Shown in pieces: positions 48,885-57,242 of a stretch of DNA of 64,000 nucleotides; position 1 is the stretch's first letter, and every line of letters begins with the position of its first letter. Source of the DNA: Rubrobacter marinus. GTDB lineage: Bacteria; Actinomycetota; Rubrobacteria; Rubrobacterales; Rubrobacteraceae. The notes under the pieces were generated by a model that did no database searches, was not told where the DNA came from, and worked only from the letters and a program-made list of their open reading frames with translations. The translations under genes were made by a program, and so were the position numbers. The DNA lies in the NCBI RefSeq assembly GCF_011492965.1, contig NZ_CP045121.1:1798001-1862000 (forward strand). The letters run 5' to 3'.

Positions 48885-49423
48885 CCGTCGTTCTCCTTCC
48901 CTGCTCTGGCTGTTCGTCCTGGCCGCGCCGACGATCGTCCGGGGGTCACGTGCGTCGCGTTCTCTTGAGGGGGAGCGCGGCATCCGCGTCGGGCGCGAGA
49001 TGGCGTCCGCGGCGGAGAACGACGCTCACGCTGCTGCCTCTCGTAAGCGTCGGGGCCCTCCTTCCCGAACGTCGTGACCCGTGTCTCATGCGACTATATC
49101 CGGAGGTGGAAGCGGGGGGAACGTCGCGTTCCGGGCGAGGGGTAGCTGCTCCGGGCGCGACCGTCTGCGTTTGCCCGCGCCGCGCCCGGACCGCGGCGGT
49201 CTCGAGATCTCGACGACGCGCCCGCCATCCGCCGGCAACCTCTCGCTCGTGGGTGGAGCGGCGCGCTCGAAATGCCCCGCGTTGGAATCGTACATCCGGT
49301 CCTTCTCCTTCCCGAGATCGCTGCTCCCGGATCTCGAACGAATGCTAAGCAGGGGGTCGTCCCGCCGTCATGGGGCTCGTGTCCCGGTTTGGTCGGGAAC
49401 TTGCGTCCCGGGCCCCCGTACGG
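48885..49423. other. Mostly non-coding stretch with one small candidate gene
   Basis: About 540 bases with no recognisable protein other than the candidate at 49086-49295. Its sequence includes divergent A/T-poor frames rich in Arg and Ser. No repeats or hairpins stand out. Confidence 0.4.
49086..49295 (-). CDS. Candidate 69-aa basic protein
   Basis: ATG 49293-49295 is preceded by GGAAGGAGAAGG, a strong ribosome site, which is the main support. The peptide (M-Y-D-S-N-A-G-H-F-E-R, then R-P-P-R-S-G-R-G-A-G-K-R-R-R-S-R and a Pro-rich end) is basic and disordered. No family recognised. It may be spurious. Confidence 0.3.
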   Translation of the reverse strand: MYDSNAGHFERAAPPTSERLPADGGRVVEISRPPRSGRGAGKRRRSRPEQLPLARNATFPPLPPPDIVA

Positions 49424-49786
49424 TCAGGCCGTGAGCCGTCGGACCGTGCGGAGGATCTCCTCGATGGAGGCCTCCTTGGAGAGCACCTCGGTCGCCCCCG
49501 CGCCGAGTGCCCGGTCGTGATGCTCCAGGTCCGCGTTCTTGCACAGCGCCAGCACCCCGATCCCAGGATCTTGGCCGCGAAGACCGCTTTTAAGCTCCGA
49601 ACCATCGCCGTCTGGGAGGCAGAGGTCCACGATCGCGGCGTCGACCGTCGCGTCCGGCAACAGCTCGAGGGCCTCGGTCAGAGAGCCCGCTTCGACGCTC
49701 TCTCGCAACCCGGTGTGCCGCCCCAGTACGCACGCGAGGGCCTGCCGGAACACGGCATGGTCCTCCACGATGAGCACGCGCTTCAT
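49424..49786 (-). CDS. Orphan single-domain response regulator
   Basis: A 120-aa receiver: V-L-I-V-E-D-H-A-V-F-R-Q-A-L, phosphoacceptor in A-I-V-D-L-C-L-P-D-G, and V-L-S-K-E-A-S-I-E-E-I-L-R for the Lys. The conserved Thr/Ser position reads within V-L-A-L-C, so it may be Cys. No output domain. AAGGAGGACGGCG precedes ATG 49786. It is a clear paralogue of the receiver in the tRNA-Phe islet (shared E-D-H-x-x-F-R-x-A-L, A-G-S-L, V-D-L-x-L-P-D-G, S-K-x-A-S-x-E-E-I-L). Confidence 0.75.
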   Translation of the reverse strand: MKRVLIVEDHAVFRQALACVLGRHTGLRESVEAGSLTEALELLPDATVDAAIVDLCLPDGDGSELKSGLRGQDPGIGVLALCKNADLEHHDRALGAGATEVLSKEASIEEILRTVRRLTA

Positions 49787-50363
49787 CGCCGTCCTCCTTC
49801 CGAAGCGCCGCTCGGGCGCTTCCTCCCTCCGCCACGCGGTTGCAACGATCTCTGAAGACCCTACCGGGGGCACCATCCCGCCGGCGTGGGAGAGATGTCC
49901 CATTCGAACCGGGAAATTTCGGCTCCTACGACGGGAGCGGACGCGAAGCGCCGCGTCCGGAACGTAGCGCTCGGAAACGAGACTCGGCGTCGCGTCATGG
50001 ATGCCGGTCCGAAGCATCGTATCCGATGATATGCGGGCACGAGCAAGCGGCGGACGGAGAGCGCAAAGCGGCGCATCCGGAGGCGCCGGAACCTCCTCGA
50101 CGCGCTGGGGGGCCTACCGATGCCCGAGGGACGGCGCGGAGCGGTCATGCGAAGCGAGCGATGCGGAAGCTCTCGAAGCCGGGCGGACGAGCTGGCTATC
50201 GAGGGAAGTCGTGCGGCTGGATCTCAGGGTTGCGGGGATGGGGATTTCGTCCTCGCGCGCCGGACTCGCAGGTTCGGTCCCGTTCGAGGGCGCTCCAGAT
50301 CGGCGAGGTTCTCGGGCTCGAGGACGGACGGCGCTCGGCGTCGGGAGGCTTGTCTGGCAGAGA
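49787..50363. other. Gene-free stretch
   Basis: About 575 bases upstream of the receiver gene with no supported coding sequence. Short frames on both strands are Arg/Ser-rich with scattered stops. The receiver promoter should lie in its left end, and the terminator of the next operon closes it on the right. Confidence 0.4.
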
Positions 50364-50395
50364 GGGGGCCGGGGTTGCATGCGGCCCCGGCCCCC
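50364..50395 (-). terminator. Terminator of the paralogous small-membrane-protein pair
   Basis: GGGGGCCGGGG (50364-50374) pairs perfectly with CCCCGGCCCCC (50385-50395), loop of 10, 27 bases beyond the last stop codon. Confidence 0.65.
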
Positions 50396-50421
50396 TGCGC
50401 TTTCGTCTCTCCTCTCGGGGA

Positions 50422-50706
50422 CTACAGCTCGACCGCTACCTCGGCGGCGCCTTCCCCGGCGCTCGTGTTCGTGTCCGACGCGGGGCTCGGGTCCCGGTCG
50501 TCGGCCAGCCCGCGGATGATGGTCGAGGCCAGGATGACGGCCGCCACCCTGGCCGTGCCCTGCACCAGGGCCTCCGCGACGTCCTCCTTCGGTCCCCTCC
50601 TGCCGGGCACCAGCTCCTTGACGAGCCTCTTCAGCGGGATCTGCAGGGTGATGAACGTTGCCAGCACGAGCAAGGACAACAGCCGTTTCTGCGCGTTATC
50701 TCCCAC
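50422..50706 (-). CDS. Small membrane-associated protein, paralogue of its upstream neighbour
   Basis: A 94-aa protein with hydrophobic stretches at residues ~9-24 and ~47-62. It shares the order A-x-K-R-L near the start and E-A-L-V-Q-G-x-x-x-V-A-A-x-I-x-A-S-x-I-I-R with the gene upstream. Its acidic, Ser-rich tail (S-A-G-E-G-A-A-E-V-A-V-E) is unique. GTG 50706 has AAGGGAGG ahead. Function not known. Confidence 0.6.
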   Translation of the reverse strand: MGDNAQKRLLSLLVLATFITLQIPLKRLVKELVPGRRGPKEDVAEALVQGTARVAAVILASTIIRGLADDRDPSPASDTNTSAGEGAAEVAVEL

Positions 50707-50736
50707 GTCGGCCTACCTCCCTTTCCGGCGCCACCA

Positions 50737-50958
50737 TCAGGTACCCCAGCGCTTGCTCAGTACGTTGCGTATGATCAACGAGGACACGATGGTCGCGGCG
50801 ACCGAGAAGGCGCCCTGCACCAACGCCTCCTTCACGTCGTCGCCGACGCCGCGCTCTTCGGGCTCGTCCAGCAGCGTGCCCGCGACCTTCGTCGCCGCGA
50901 ACGCGGCCAGCGCCGTGGATAGCACCAGGGCCAATCGCTTCTCCGCATCCTTACCCAA
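50737..50958 (-). CDS. Small membrane-associated protein, first of a tandem paralogous pair
   Basis: A 73-aa protein with two hydrophobic segments (A-L-V-L-S-T-A-L-A-A-F-A-A, and V-A-A-T-I-V-S-S-L-I-I-R). I chose TTG 50958 because GGAAGGAGG lies 6 bases before it and the start L-G-K-D-A-E-K-R-L then aligns with its neighbour's start. A GTG at 50985 would place that ribosome site inside the gene. Spacing of 30 bases to the paralogue indicates one operon born by tandem duplication. Confidence 0.6.
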   Translation of the reverse strand: MGKDAEKRLALVLSTALAAFAATKVAGTLLDEPEERGVGDDVKEALVQGAFSVAATIVSSLIIRNVLSKRWGT

Positions 50959-51236
50959 CTTTGCCTCCTTCCGCTGCCGCACCACCGGCTTCCTGAGCCC
51001 TCGTTACCCCTCACGAGGACCGTCTACACGAAGCCGCGGGTCGGCCCGCCTCCGTAACGAGGCGACGGCGGCGCGCCCTCCCGAGCAGGTATCCACCGCC
51101 CCGGGCCGCGAGCGAGGTCCGTAAATCCGTCGGACACCCCTATCCCGCGCGCCGCCCATCGGTAACTCACGCCGGGGCTTCCTGCTATTAGGCCTTCCTC
51201 GTCGACGCTCTCGTGGTCGTTCGCCCCGGCCGCTTG

Positions 51237-51242
51237 TAGAAT
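51237..51242 (+). promoter_or_regulatory. -10 element of a leaderless corA transcript
   Basis: TAGAAT is followed by 7 bases and the GTG at 51250. No Shine-Dalgarno lies between. The -35 is not clear. Confidence 0.4.
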
Positions 51243-51249
51243 CGTCGCC

Positions 51250-52293
51250 GTGGAAGAGACGCGCAAAAAGAACCTGCCGGAGAGCGTGGACGTCCTCGTG
51301 CTGGACAGCTCGGGGCGGCTACGCGACGACGTCGGTCTCGAGGAGCTGCCCTTCCATCTCTCCGACCCGGACGCGCTCGTGTGGTGCGACATCGCGAGCA
51401 CGGAAGGGGGGCAGGGCGGACCGTACGGGCGGCTGTTGAGGGAGGTCTTCGGGTTCGACGACCTGACGATCGAGGACTGCTTCACCCGCAGCCACCTGCC
51501 CAAGGTGGACATCTACGACGAGTACCTCTTCGTGGCGCTCTTCTCGTTCCACCTCTCCGAGAAGACGCAGAGGGTGCAGACCGTCGAGGTGGACATGTAC
51601 GTGGGGGAGAACTACGTGGTCTGCGTCCATCCACGGCCGCTCAGGGAGCTCTCGAGGGTGCGGCGCAGGCTCGGCTCCGGGAACGCGTTCGTCTCGGGCT
51701 CGCCGGCCAACGTGGCGCACACCGTCTTCGACGCCGTGGTCGACGAGTACCTGCCGATCATGAACAGGCTCTCCGCGACCGTGGACGACATCGAGGACAA
51801 GCTCCTCGACGAGGACCTCGGCTCCGGGACGGACGTCTTCGACCGGCTCTACCACCTCAAGCACGAGCTGACGGCGCTCCGGAGGCTGGCGGTCCCCTTG
51901 CGGGACGTCGTCGGCATCCTGATGCGGCCCTCGACCACGCTCGTCCCCGAGGAGAGCGTCGCCTACTACGACGACGTGCGGGACCACCTGATCCGGGTGG
52001 TCGACATGATCGACACCATGCGCGACTACCTCATGGACTCGCTGGACATCTACACCACCCGCCAGACCCAGCGCAACGCCGAGGAGACCCGAAGGGTCAA
52101 CCAGAGCGTCGCGCGCCTCACCGCCGTCTCGACCCTCTTCCTGCCGTTGACGTTCATCACGAGCGTCTACGGGATGAACTTCGAGAACATGCCCGAGCTC
52201 TCCACGCGCTACGGCTACTTCGTCGTCCTCGCCGTCCTCGTCGTGATCGGCGTGACGATGCTCGTCTACCTGCGCCGCAAGGGGATAATCTAG
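51250..52293 (+). CDS. corA: CorA-family divalent metal transporter
   Basis: A 347-aa pentameric channel for Mg2+ (also Co2+/Ni2+ in relatives). The cytoplasmic domain fills residues 1-~285, with long helices (V-D-D-I-E-D-K-L-L-D-E-D). Two membrane helices follow: L-F-L-P-L-T-F-I-T-S-V-Y-G-M-N at the first, containing the G-M-N selectivity signature, and Y-F-V-V-L-A-V-L-V-V-I-G-V at the second, ending in basic R-R-K-G. The G-M-N is followed by F-E-N-M-P-E, the usual periplasmic loop. It is a single-gene unit. Confidence 0.93.
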   Translation: MEETRKKNLPESVDVLVLDSSGRLRDDVGLEELPFHLSDPDALVWCDIASTEGGQGGPYGRLLREVFGFDDLTIEDCFTRSHLPKVDIYDEYLFVALFSFHLSEKTQRVQTVEVDMYVGENYVVCVHPRPLRELSRVRRRLGSGNAFVSGSPANVAHTVFDAVVDEYLPIMNRLSATVDDIEDKLLDEDLGSGTDVFDRLYHLKHELTALRRLAVPLRDVVGILMRPSTTLVPEESVAYYDDVRDHLIRVVDMIDTMRDYLMDSLDIYTTRQTQRNAEETRRVNQSVARLTAVSTLFLPLTFITSVYGMNFENMPELSTRYGYFVVLAVLVVIGVTMLVYLRRKGII

Positions 52294-52449
52294 GCCCGAT
52301 CGGAAGCGTTGGCGGCAGCATGGATAGGTTTCCGTGCCGCCGGCCGACATATTCATCGGGTCGAGGAGGTCGCCGACACCCCGGGAACGCCGTCGACTAC
52401 CACCAAGCGAGGGTTTCAGGGCCTTCTGGACAGCATGGGGAGCGGCTAC

Positions 52450-52670
52450 TGCCCCTCAACCCGATCCACCGCCCGAGTCCCGACTTCGTGAAGCTCGACG
52501 TATGGCTCATGCGTGGTGTTGGTTGGGGTGCTCATGAGGCGGTCGTCGTCGACGAGATCCGGATGACGGCCAAGAAGCTCGACGCGGAGACGATAGTTGA
52601 GGGCTTCGTTTGGGACGTCCGACCCTCGGAGCGTCCCGGCCGTCTCTTCGCCGTTGGTGTCGTGCGTTAA
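52450..52670 (+). pseudogene. EAL-domain (c-di-GMP phosphodiesterase) fragment
   Basis: About 70 codons in one frame: S-P-D-F-V-K-L-D-V-W-L-M-R-G-V, then A-V-V-V-D-E-I-R-M-T-A-K-K-L-D-A-E-T-I-V-E-G. This follows the EAL order P-D-x-(I/V)-K-(I/L)-D-x-x-(L/F)-(V/M) and L-G-x-x-x-I-A-E-G-V-E, but lacks the E-A-L box, the second D-D pair and the Q-G-Y end. The frame has no start nearby. It is a decayed piece in the otherwise empty 52294-52799 interval. Confidence 0.5.
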
Positions 52671-52799
52671 AGAAATCTCGCGCGGCGTCCGATAATCGGC
52701 GTAGGGGCCCGAAACCACCCTATTTCCTCTTCCCTATTCCCTCCGGGCCCCTTCCTTCTCGGTCGGGAGCCGCCCCGATACTCCCCCTGCGCGCGAAGA

Positions 52800-52805
52800 T
52801 ATAAT
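52800..52805 (+). promoter_or_regulatory. Consensus -10 of the citrate synthase gene
   Basis: TATAAT, a perfect match, lies 88 bases before the TTG start. A GTG at 52806 directly behind it would be upstream of the transcription start, so it cannot be the real start. No clear -35. Confidence 0.5.
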
Positions 52806-52892
52806 GTGTCTAACTATAGGGAAGATAGGAGTCGGGGAACGGGCCCGTGGCCCCGCGAGGGTTTCGGTTGGCAAGAAGAAAGGGCAGGGATT

Positions 52893-54245
52893 TTGACCGA
52901 CAGGGCGCAAGCTACCGAGAATGGAAAGGCTCAGGCTACCGAGGGGGCCGACAGCCTTACCATCAAAGACAACCGAACCGGGAAAAGCTACGACGTAGAA
53001 GTCAAAGACGGCACCGTGCGGGCCATGGATCTCCGTCAGATCAAGGTCGACGACGACGACTTCGGTCTGATGACGTACGATCCCGGCTTCTCCAACACCG
53101 CGAGCTGCCGCAGCGCGATCACCTACATCGACGGCGAGAAGGGCATCCTGGAGCACCGGGGCATCCCCATCGAGCAGCTAGCGGAGAGCTCGTCGTTTCT
53201 AGAGGTCTCCTACCTGCTCCTCTACGGGCACCTCCCGAACCAGCAGCAGCTCGACGAGTGGGTGCACGAGATCACGCACCACACCTACGTCCACGAGAAC
53301 ATCAAGCGCTTCATGGAGGGCTTCCGCCACGACGCCAACCCTATGGGCATGCTGCTCGCGAGCGTCGGCGCCCTGAGCACGTTCTACCCCGAGGCCGTGG
53401 ACATAAGGGACGAGGAGCAGAGGCACATCTCGGCGGTGCGCATGATCGCCAAGATGCCGACCCTCGCCGCCTTCGCCTACCGGAACGCCATGGGCCTCCC
53501 GTACGTGTATCCGGACAACGACCTCTCCTACACGGGCAACTTCCTCTCCATGCTCTTCAAGATGGCGGAGCCCCGCTACGTCCCCGACCCGAGGATCGAG
53601 AAGGCGCTCGACGTCCTCTTCATCCTCCACGCCGACCACGAGCAGAACTGCTCGGCGGCGGCGGTCAGGGTCGCCGGCTCCTCCCTGCCCGACCCGTTCT
53701 CGGCGATCGCGGCCGGGGTCGCCGGGCTCTACGGCCCGCTGCACGGCGGGGCGAACGTGGCCGTCCTCAAGATGCTCCAGAGGATCGGCTCCGTCGACAA
53801 CATCCCGGGCTTCTTGCAGGGCGTCAAGGACGGCAACGAGCGCCTCATGGGCTTCGGCCACCGCGTCTACAAGAACTACGACCCGCGCGCCAGGATCATC
53901 CGCAGCCACGTCGACGAGGTCCTGGAGGCGACGAACAAGCAGAGCGTCCTCCTCGACATCGCCATCGAGCTCGAGAAGCGGGCGCTGGACGACGAGTACT
54001 TCACGAGCCGCAAGCTCTACCCGAACGTGGACTACTGGTCCGGCATCATCTACGAGGCCATGAACATCCCCACCGACGCCTTCACGGTCATGTTCGCCAT
54101 CGGCCGGACCCCCGGCTGGATGGCCCAGTGGATGGAGATGATGGACGACCCCGAGCTCAAGATCGCCCGCCCGCGCCAGATCTACACGGGCGCCCGCGAG
54201 GCCGACTACGTCCCGATGAACCAGAGGAACGGCTCCGGCTCGTAA
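52893..54245 (+). CDS. gltA: Citrate synthase
   Basis: A 450-aa enzyme condensing oxaloacetate and acetyl-CoA, the entry to the TCA cycle. The catalytic residues are in L-H-A-D-H-E-Q-N (His), G-P-L-H-G-G-A-N (His) and the segment after G-F-G-H-R-V-Y-K-N-Y-D-P-R-A. It has a ~35-residue acidic/Gln-rich N-terminal extension and the small beta domain (I-K-D-N-R-T-G-K-S-Y-D-V) of type II-like enzymes. I start at TTG 52893 because it is the first start behind the transcription start and has AAAGGGCAGGG before it. A perfect terminator ends the unit. Confidence 0.95.
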   Translation: MTDRAQATENGKAQATEGADSLTIKDNRTGKSYDVEVKDGTVRAMDLRQIKVDDDDFGLMTYDPGFSNTASCRSAITYIDGEKGILEHRGIPIEQLAESSSFLEVSYLLLYGHLPNQQQLDEWVHEITHHTYVHENIKRFMEGFRHDANPMGMLLASVGALSTFYPEAVDIRDEEQRHISAVRMIAKMPTLAAFAYRNAMGLPYVYPDNDLSYTGNFLSMLFKMAEPRYVPDPRIEKALDVLFILHADHEQNCSAAAVRVAGSSLPDPFSAIAAGVAGLYGPLHGGANVAVLKMLQRIGSVDNIPGFLQGVKDGNERLMGFGHRVYKNYDPRARIIRSHVDEVLEATNKQSVLLDIAIELEKRALDDEYFTSRKLYPNVDYWSGIIYEAMNIPTDAFTVMFAIGRTPGWMAQWMEMMDDPELKIARPRQIYTGAREADYVPMNQRNGSGS

Positions 54246-54261
54246 CCGAACCCGAACCAGG

Positions 54262-54300
54262 AGGCGCCGACCGGATCCATCCGGTCGGCGCCTGTTCTTT
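54262..54300 (+). terminator. Terminator of citrate synthase
   Basis: AGGCGCCGACCGG (54262-54274) and CCGGTCGGCGCCT (54281-54293), loop ATCCAT, followed by GTTCTTT. Confidence 0.9.
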
Positions 54301-54355
54301 GGGCGAAACGTTAGGTAGGACGCGCCGCTCGTCCGCCGTTCCCGGGCGAGCGGGT

Positions 54356-55837
54356 TTAGCGATCGTCCCGCATTACGTCCTCGTACAGCTCCCTCTGGCG
54401 TTCGAGCGCCCGCCGGTAGGCCTCGTGTCGCCCGTCGTCGGGCTGTATCGTCTCGCCGAACGGGGCCGGCACCTCTTCGATCCTGGGTCCGCCGAGGGCC
54501 TCCGCCGCGAGCAGGGCGGCGCCGCGGCTGGAGGCCTCCCCGACCCCGGAGACCGTGACCGGCCTCCCGAGGGCGTCGGCCATGATGCGCGCCCAGGTCG
54601 GCGAGCCGAGCAGGCCGCCCCCGGTGGCTACCACCTCCCTGCCGCGGGCGCCTTCGGGGAAGGCGGCGTCCAGACCTTCCGCTATGAGGGCGAAGCGGAG
54701 GGCGACGGCCTCCATCGCGGCGCGCAGGATGTCTATCGGCGTGGTGCCCATCGAGAGCCCCGCCACGGTCCCGTTCGCCTCGTCGGCCCAGCCGGGACCG
54801 CGCTCTCCGGCCAGGAGCGGGAGGAGGGTGAGGCCGTGCGAGTCGGGCTGCATGCGGGAGAGCAGGCCCTCCGCCTCCTCCTCACCGGGGAGGCGCAGCG
54901 TCCTCCGGAGCCACTCGACGAGGTTGCCCCCGTCGGAGAGCGCGCCGCCGGAGACGAAGCGCCGGGCGTCGGCGCGGTAGCACCAGAGGCCGTCGGGCAC
55001 CTCGGCGGACTCGGCCTCCCACAGGACGCGCATGGCCCCGCTCGTCCCGACCATCAGGGCGAGCCTGTCCTGCGTCACGCAGCCGCTCCCGACGTTCGAG
55101 CACGCCCCGTCCCCGACCGCCGGGAACCACGGGACCTCCCGGAGCGCCGGCCAGCGCTCGGCCCACTCGCCGCCCAGTCCCCCGAGCGGCTCGTCCGAGA
55201 TGGGGGAGAGCTTGCCCTCGTCGATGGGCAGCGCCGCCAAGAGGTCGCCGTCCCATGCCTTGCGGTTCTGGTCGAGGAGGCCGGTCCCGGAGGCCATCGA
55301 GGTCCCGACGCGCGCCTCCCCGAAGAGCTTGAGCTGGAGGTACTCGCCGGGGGAGAGGAAGCGATCGGTGCGGGAGAAGGCGTCGGGGTCCGTCCGGCTC
55401 AACCAGAGGAGCTTGGCGGGCCAGTAGCTGGAGTGGAGGACGGAGCCCGTTCGGGCGTGCACGGCCCCCTCGTCGAGGGTCCGCCGTAGCCCACGCGCCG
55501 CGCCCGCCGCACGGCGGTCGGCCCACGTGAAGATCGGGGTCGTCGGACGCCCGCGCGCGTCCACGCCGAGCAGGCTGTGCCAGAACGTGCTCGTGGCGAC
55601 GGCGGCGATGCCGCCCTCCGTGCCCCCGCCCTTGGAGAGCGTCTCGTCCACGGCGCGGAAGACGAGCGCCGCGAGCACCTCGGGGTCGAGGGTGGCCGCC
55701 CCGCCCGCGCCCCGCTCGAAGGCGTGCTCGTGGGCGGAGGCCGTGCCCTCGACGACCTCCCCCAACCCTCGGTACACGGAGCAGCGGACCGACGAGGAGC
55801 CGACGTCCAGGGCGAGGACGTTGCCGGAGGGGGTCAA
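54356..55837 (-). CDS. FGGY-family carbohydrate kinase (gluconokinase/xylulokinase-like)
   Basis: A 493-aa sugar kinase. The first phosphate loop is L-A-L-D-V-G-S-S-S-V-R-C-S-V, the adenosine motif region A-T-G-G-G-L-L-G-S-P-T-W-A-R-I-M-A-D is near residue 405, and the catalytic Asp lies in the N-terminal part after F-T-W-A-D-R-R-A. FGGY subtypes (gluconate, xylulose, glycerol, other) cannot be told apart here; the absence of linked transporter or isomerase gives no help. TTG 55837 is the first start before the phosphate loop but has no clear ribosome site. Convergent with citrate synthase. Confidence 0.85.
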   Translation of the reverse strand: MTPSGNVLALDVGSSSVRCSVYRGLGEVVEGTASAHEHAFERGAGGAATLDPEVLAALVFRAVDETLSKGGGTEGGIAAVATSTFWHSLLGVDARGRPTTPIFTWADRRAAGAARGLRRTLDEGAVHARTGSVLHSSYWPAKLLWLSRTDPDAFSRTDRFLSPGEYLQLKLFGEARVGTSMASGTGLLDQNRKAWDGDLLAALPIDEGKLSPISDEPLGGLGGEWAERWPALREVPWFPAVGDGACSNVGSGCVTQDRLALMVGTSGAMRVLWEAESAEVPDGLWCYRADARRFVSGGALSDGGNLVEWLRRTLRLPGEEEAEGLLSRMQPDSHGLTLLPLLAGERGPGWADEANGTVAGLSMGTTPIDILRAAMEAVALRFALIAEGLDAAFPEGARGREVVATGGGLLGSPTWARIMADALGRPVTVSGVGEASSRGAALLAAEALGGPRIEEVPAPFGETIQPDDGRHEAYRRALERQRELYEDVMRDDR

Positions 55838-56032
55838 GATCGGAAGGAGGGGCCAGCTTCGGGCCCCCGGCTCGCCTTGTTACCGATGGTTCTTCCCCGA
55901 CGCATCATCTACCAATATATAGCTTGGCGACCGCGATCGCGCCGCCCGGGCGTACCGACTCCGCGTATGTTTTTTCCGCTCCGGAGGGGGTACAGGTCCC
56001 ACCGAAGCCAAAAGTGGCAAGGAGGAGATACC

Positions 56033-57052
56033 GTGGCCGGTGAAGATCGCTTGCGCGAGTTGGAAGAGAAGTACGAGGGCTACAAGGTCTACGACAACAA
56101 CGGCGAGAGCATAGGCAAGGTCGACGACTTGTTCGTCGACGAGAGGGACCGCGAGGAGTACATAGGGGTCAAGATGGGCCTCTTCGGGCTCTCGGGGACG
56201 ACCTTGATCCCGATGGAGATCGTGCGCGTCAACGACCGGGATCGCGTGATCGAGGTGGCCGAGTCGAAGGAGCGCGTGAAGGACGCCCCGCAGTACAGGG
56301 ACGACGACGAGATCGACCGCTCGTTCGAGGAGAGGATCCGCGGACACTTCGGCCTCGGCGGCGGGACGGGCGGTTCCTACGACCGTCCGACCGACGCCTC
56401 GGGCGCGGAAGGGGCCGCGGCTGGCGACAACACGATGCGCGGCGACGACTACGATACCTCCGATCGCGGCTCCCGCGAGAACGTGGGCCGCGAGGAGTAC
56501 CGCAACGACGAGAACTACGTCTCCGATTCCGCCATGGCTTCCGCGGCCGGCGGCGCCTCGACCTCCGGCGGCGTGAGCGACTTCGAGACCGGGGACCGGG
56601 GGGATGGCGGCGAGTACCGCGAAGGCGGGGGCGAGTACCGCGAGAGTGGCGGCCAGCATCGCGAGGGCAGCGGACAGGACGATCGCCAGGGCGCAGAGGC
56701 GATCGCCGGCGAGACCTCCGGGACCGGCGGCCAGGATACGGGGGAATCCGCCGCTCGCGAGGCGTACCTGCAGGGCTACCGCGACGCGATCCGCGAGAGC
56801 AGCGGCGGCCAGGGTAGCGGCCCCTCCGGCTCGGCGGGCTCTGGCGAGGGACAGGGCGGCCGTACGGGCGACAGGGAGGGGGCGAGCGAGTACTTCGGGG
56901 CCCCCGCCGCCGAGCCCGGCGAGAAAGAGTTCACGGACATGCAGGACTACCAGAGCGCGTCGACGGGCTACCAGCCCGGCCGCGACGAGGGCAGTGGGGG
57001 CGGCGAGGGCGAGGGCCGCACCAGGATCCGGCGCCTGCGACGCGGTTCCTGA
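56033..57052 (+). CDS. PRC-barrel protein with long disordered Gly/Glu/Arg-rich tail
   Basis: A 339-aa protein. Residues ~5-90 form a PRC barrel: E-K-Y-E-G-Y-K-V-Y-D-N-N-G-E-S-I-G-K-V-D-D-L-F-V-D and L-I-P-M-E-I-V-R-V-N. The remaining 250 residues are low complexity, with near repeats such as G-E-Y-R-E-G-G and G-Q-H-R-E-G-S, and a helix A-R-E-A-Y-L-Q-G-Y-R-D-A-I-R in the middle. Stress-linked PRC proteins of this kind occur in radiation- and heat-tolerant actinobacteria; function here is not known. GTG 56033 has AAGGAGGAG at good spacing. Transcribed alone with a terminator. Confidence 0.75.
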   Translation: MAGEDRLRELEEKYEGYKVYDNNGESIGKVDDLFVDERDREEYIGVKMGLFGLSGTTLIPMEIVRVNDRDRVIEVAESKERVKDAPQYRDDDEIDRSFEERIRGHFGLGGGTGGSYDRPTDASGAEGAAAGDNTMRGDDYDTSDRGSRENVGREEYRNDENYVSDSAMASAAGGASTSGGVSDFETGDRGDGGEYREGGGEYRESGGQHREGSGQDDRQGAEAIAGETSGTGGQDTGESAAREAYLQGYRDAIRESSGGQGSGPSGSAGSGEGQGGRTGDREGASEYFGAPAAEPGEKEFTDMQDYQSASTGYQPGRDEGSGGGEGEGRTRIRRLRRGS

Positions 57053-57083
57053 CCCCGGCAGATCGGGATAGCCGCGCGAGATC

Positions 57084-57107
57084 GGGGCCCGCGAGAGCGG
57101 GCCCCTT
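57084..57107 (+). terminator. Terminator of the PRC-barrel gene
   Basis: GGGGCCCGC (57084-57092), loop GAGA, GCGGGCCCC (57097-57105), then TT. Confidence 0.75.
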
Positions 57108-57242
57108 CGCGTGCCCCGGGTGAGAGGCGGTGCGGCTCGCGCGGGGCGCGATGGTGCGGCATCCTGGGGCGCGACGGGATCGTCTCTCGGCGTACGGAAC
57201 GCTTGTCGTCTCCGGGGCCGGGATGAGAAGGAGGAGCGCATC

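Noticed and set aside
49081..49434. A 117-codon plus-strand frame ahead of the orphan receiver
   Set aside because: Low-complexity Arg/Ser/Pro composition, no ribosome site, and the opposite strand has a better start signal.
52806..52892. GTG at 52806 as the start of citrate synthase
   Set aside because: It directly follows a perfect TATAAT, so it would lie upstream of the transcription start; TTG 52893 has a ribosome site and gives a normal enzyme.
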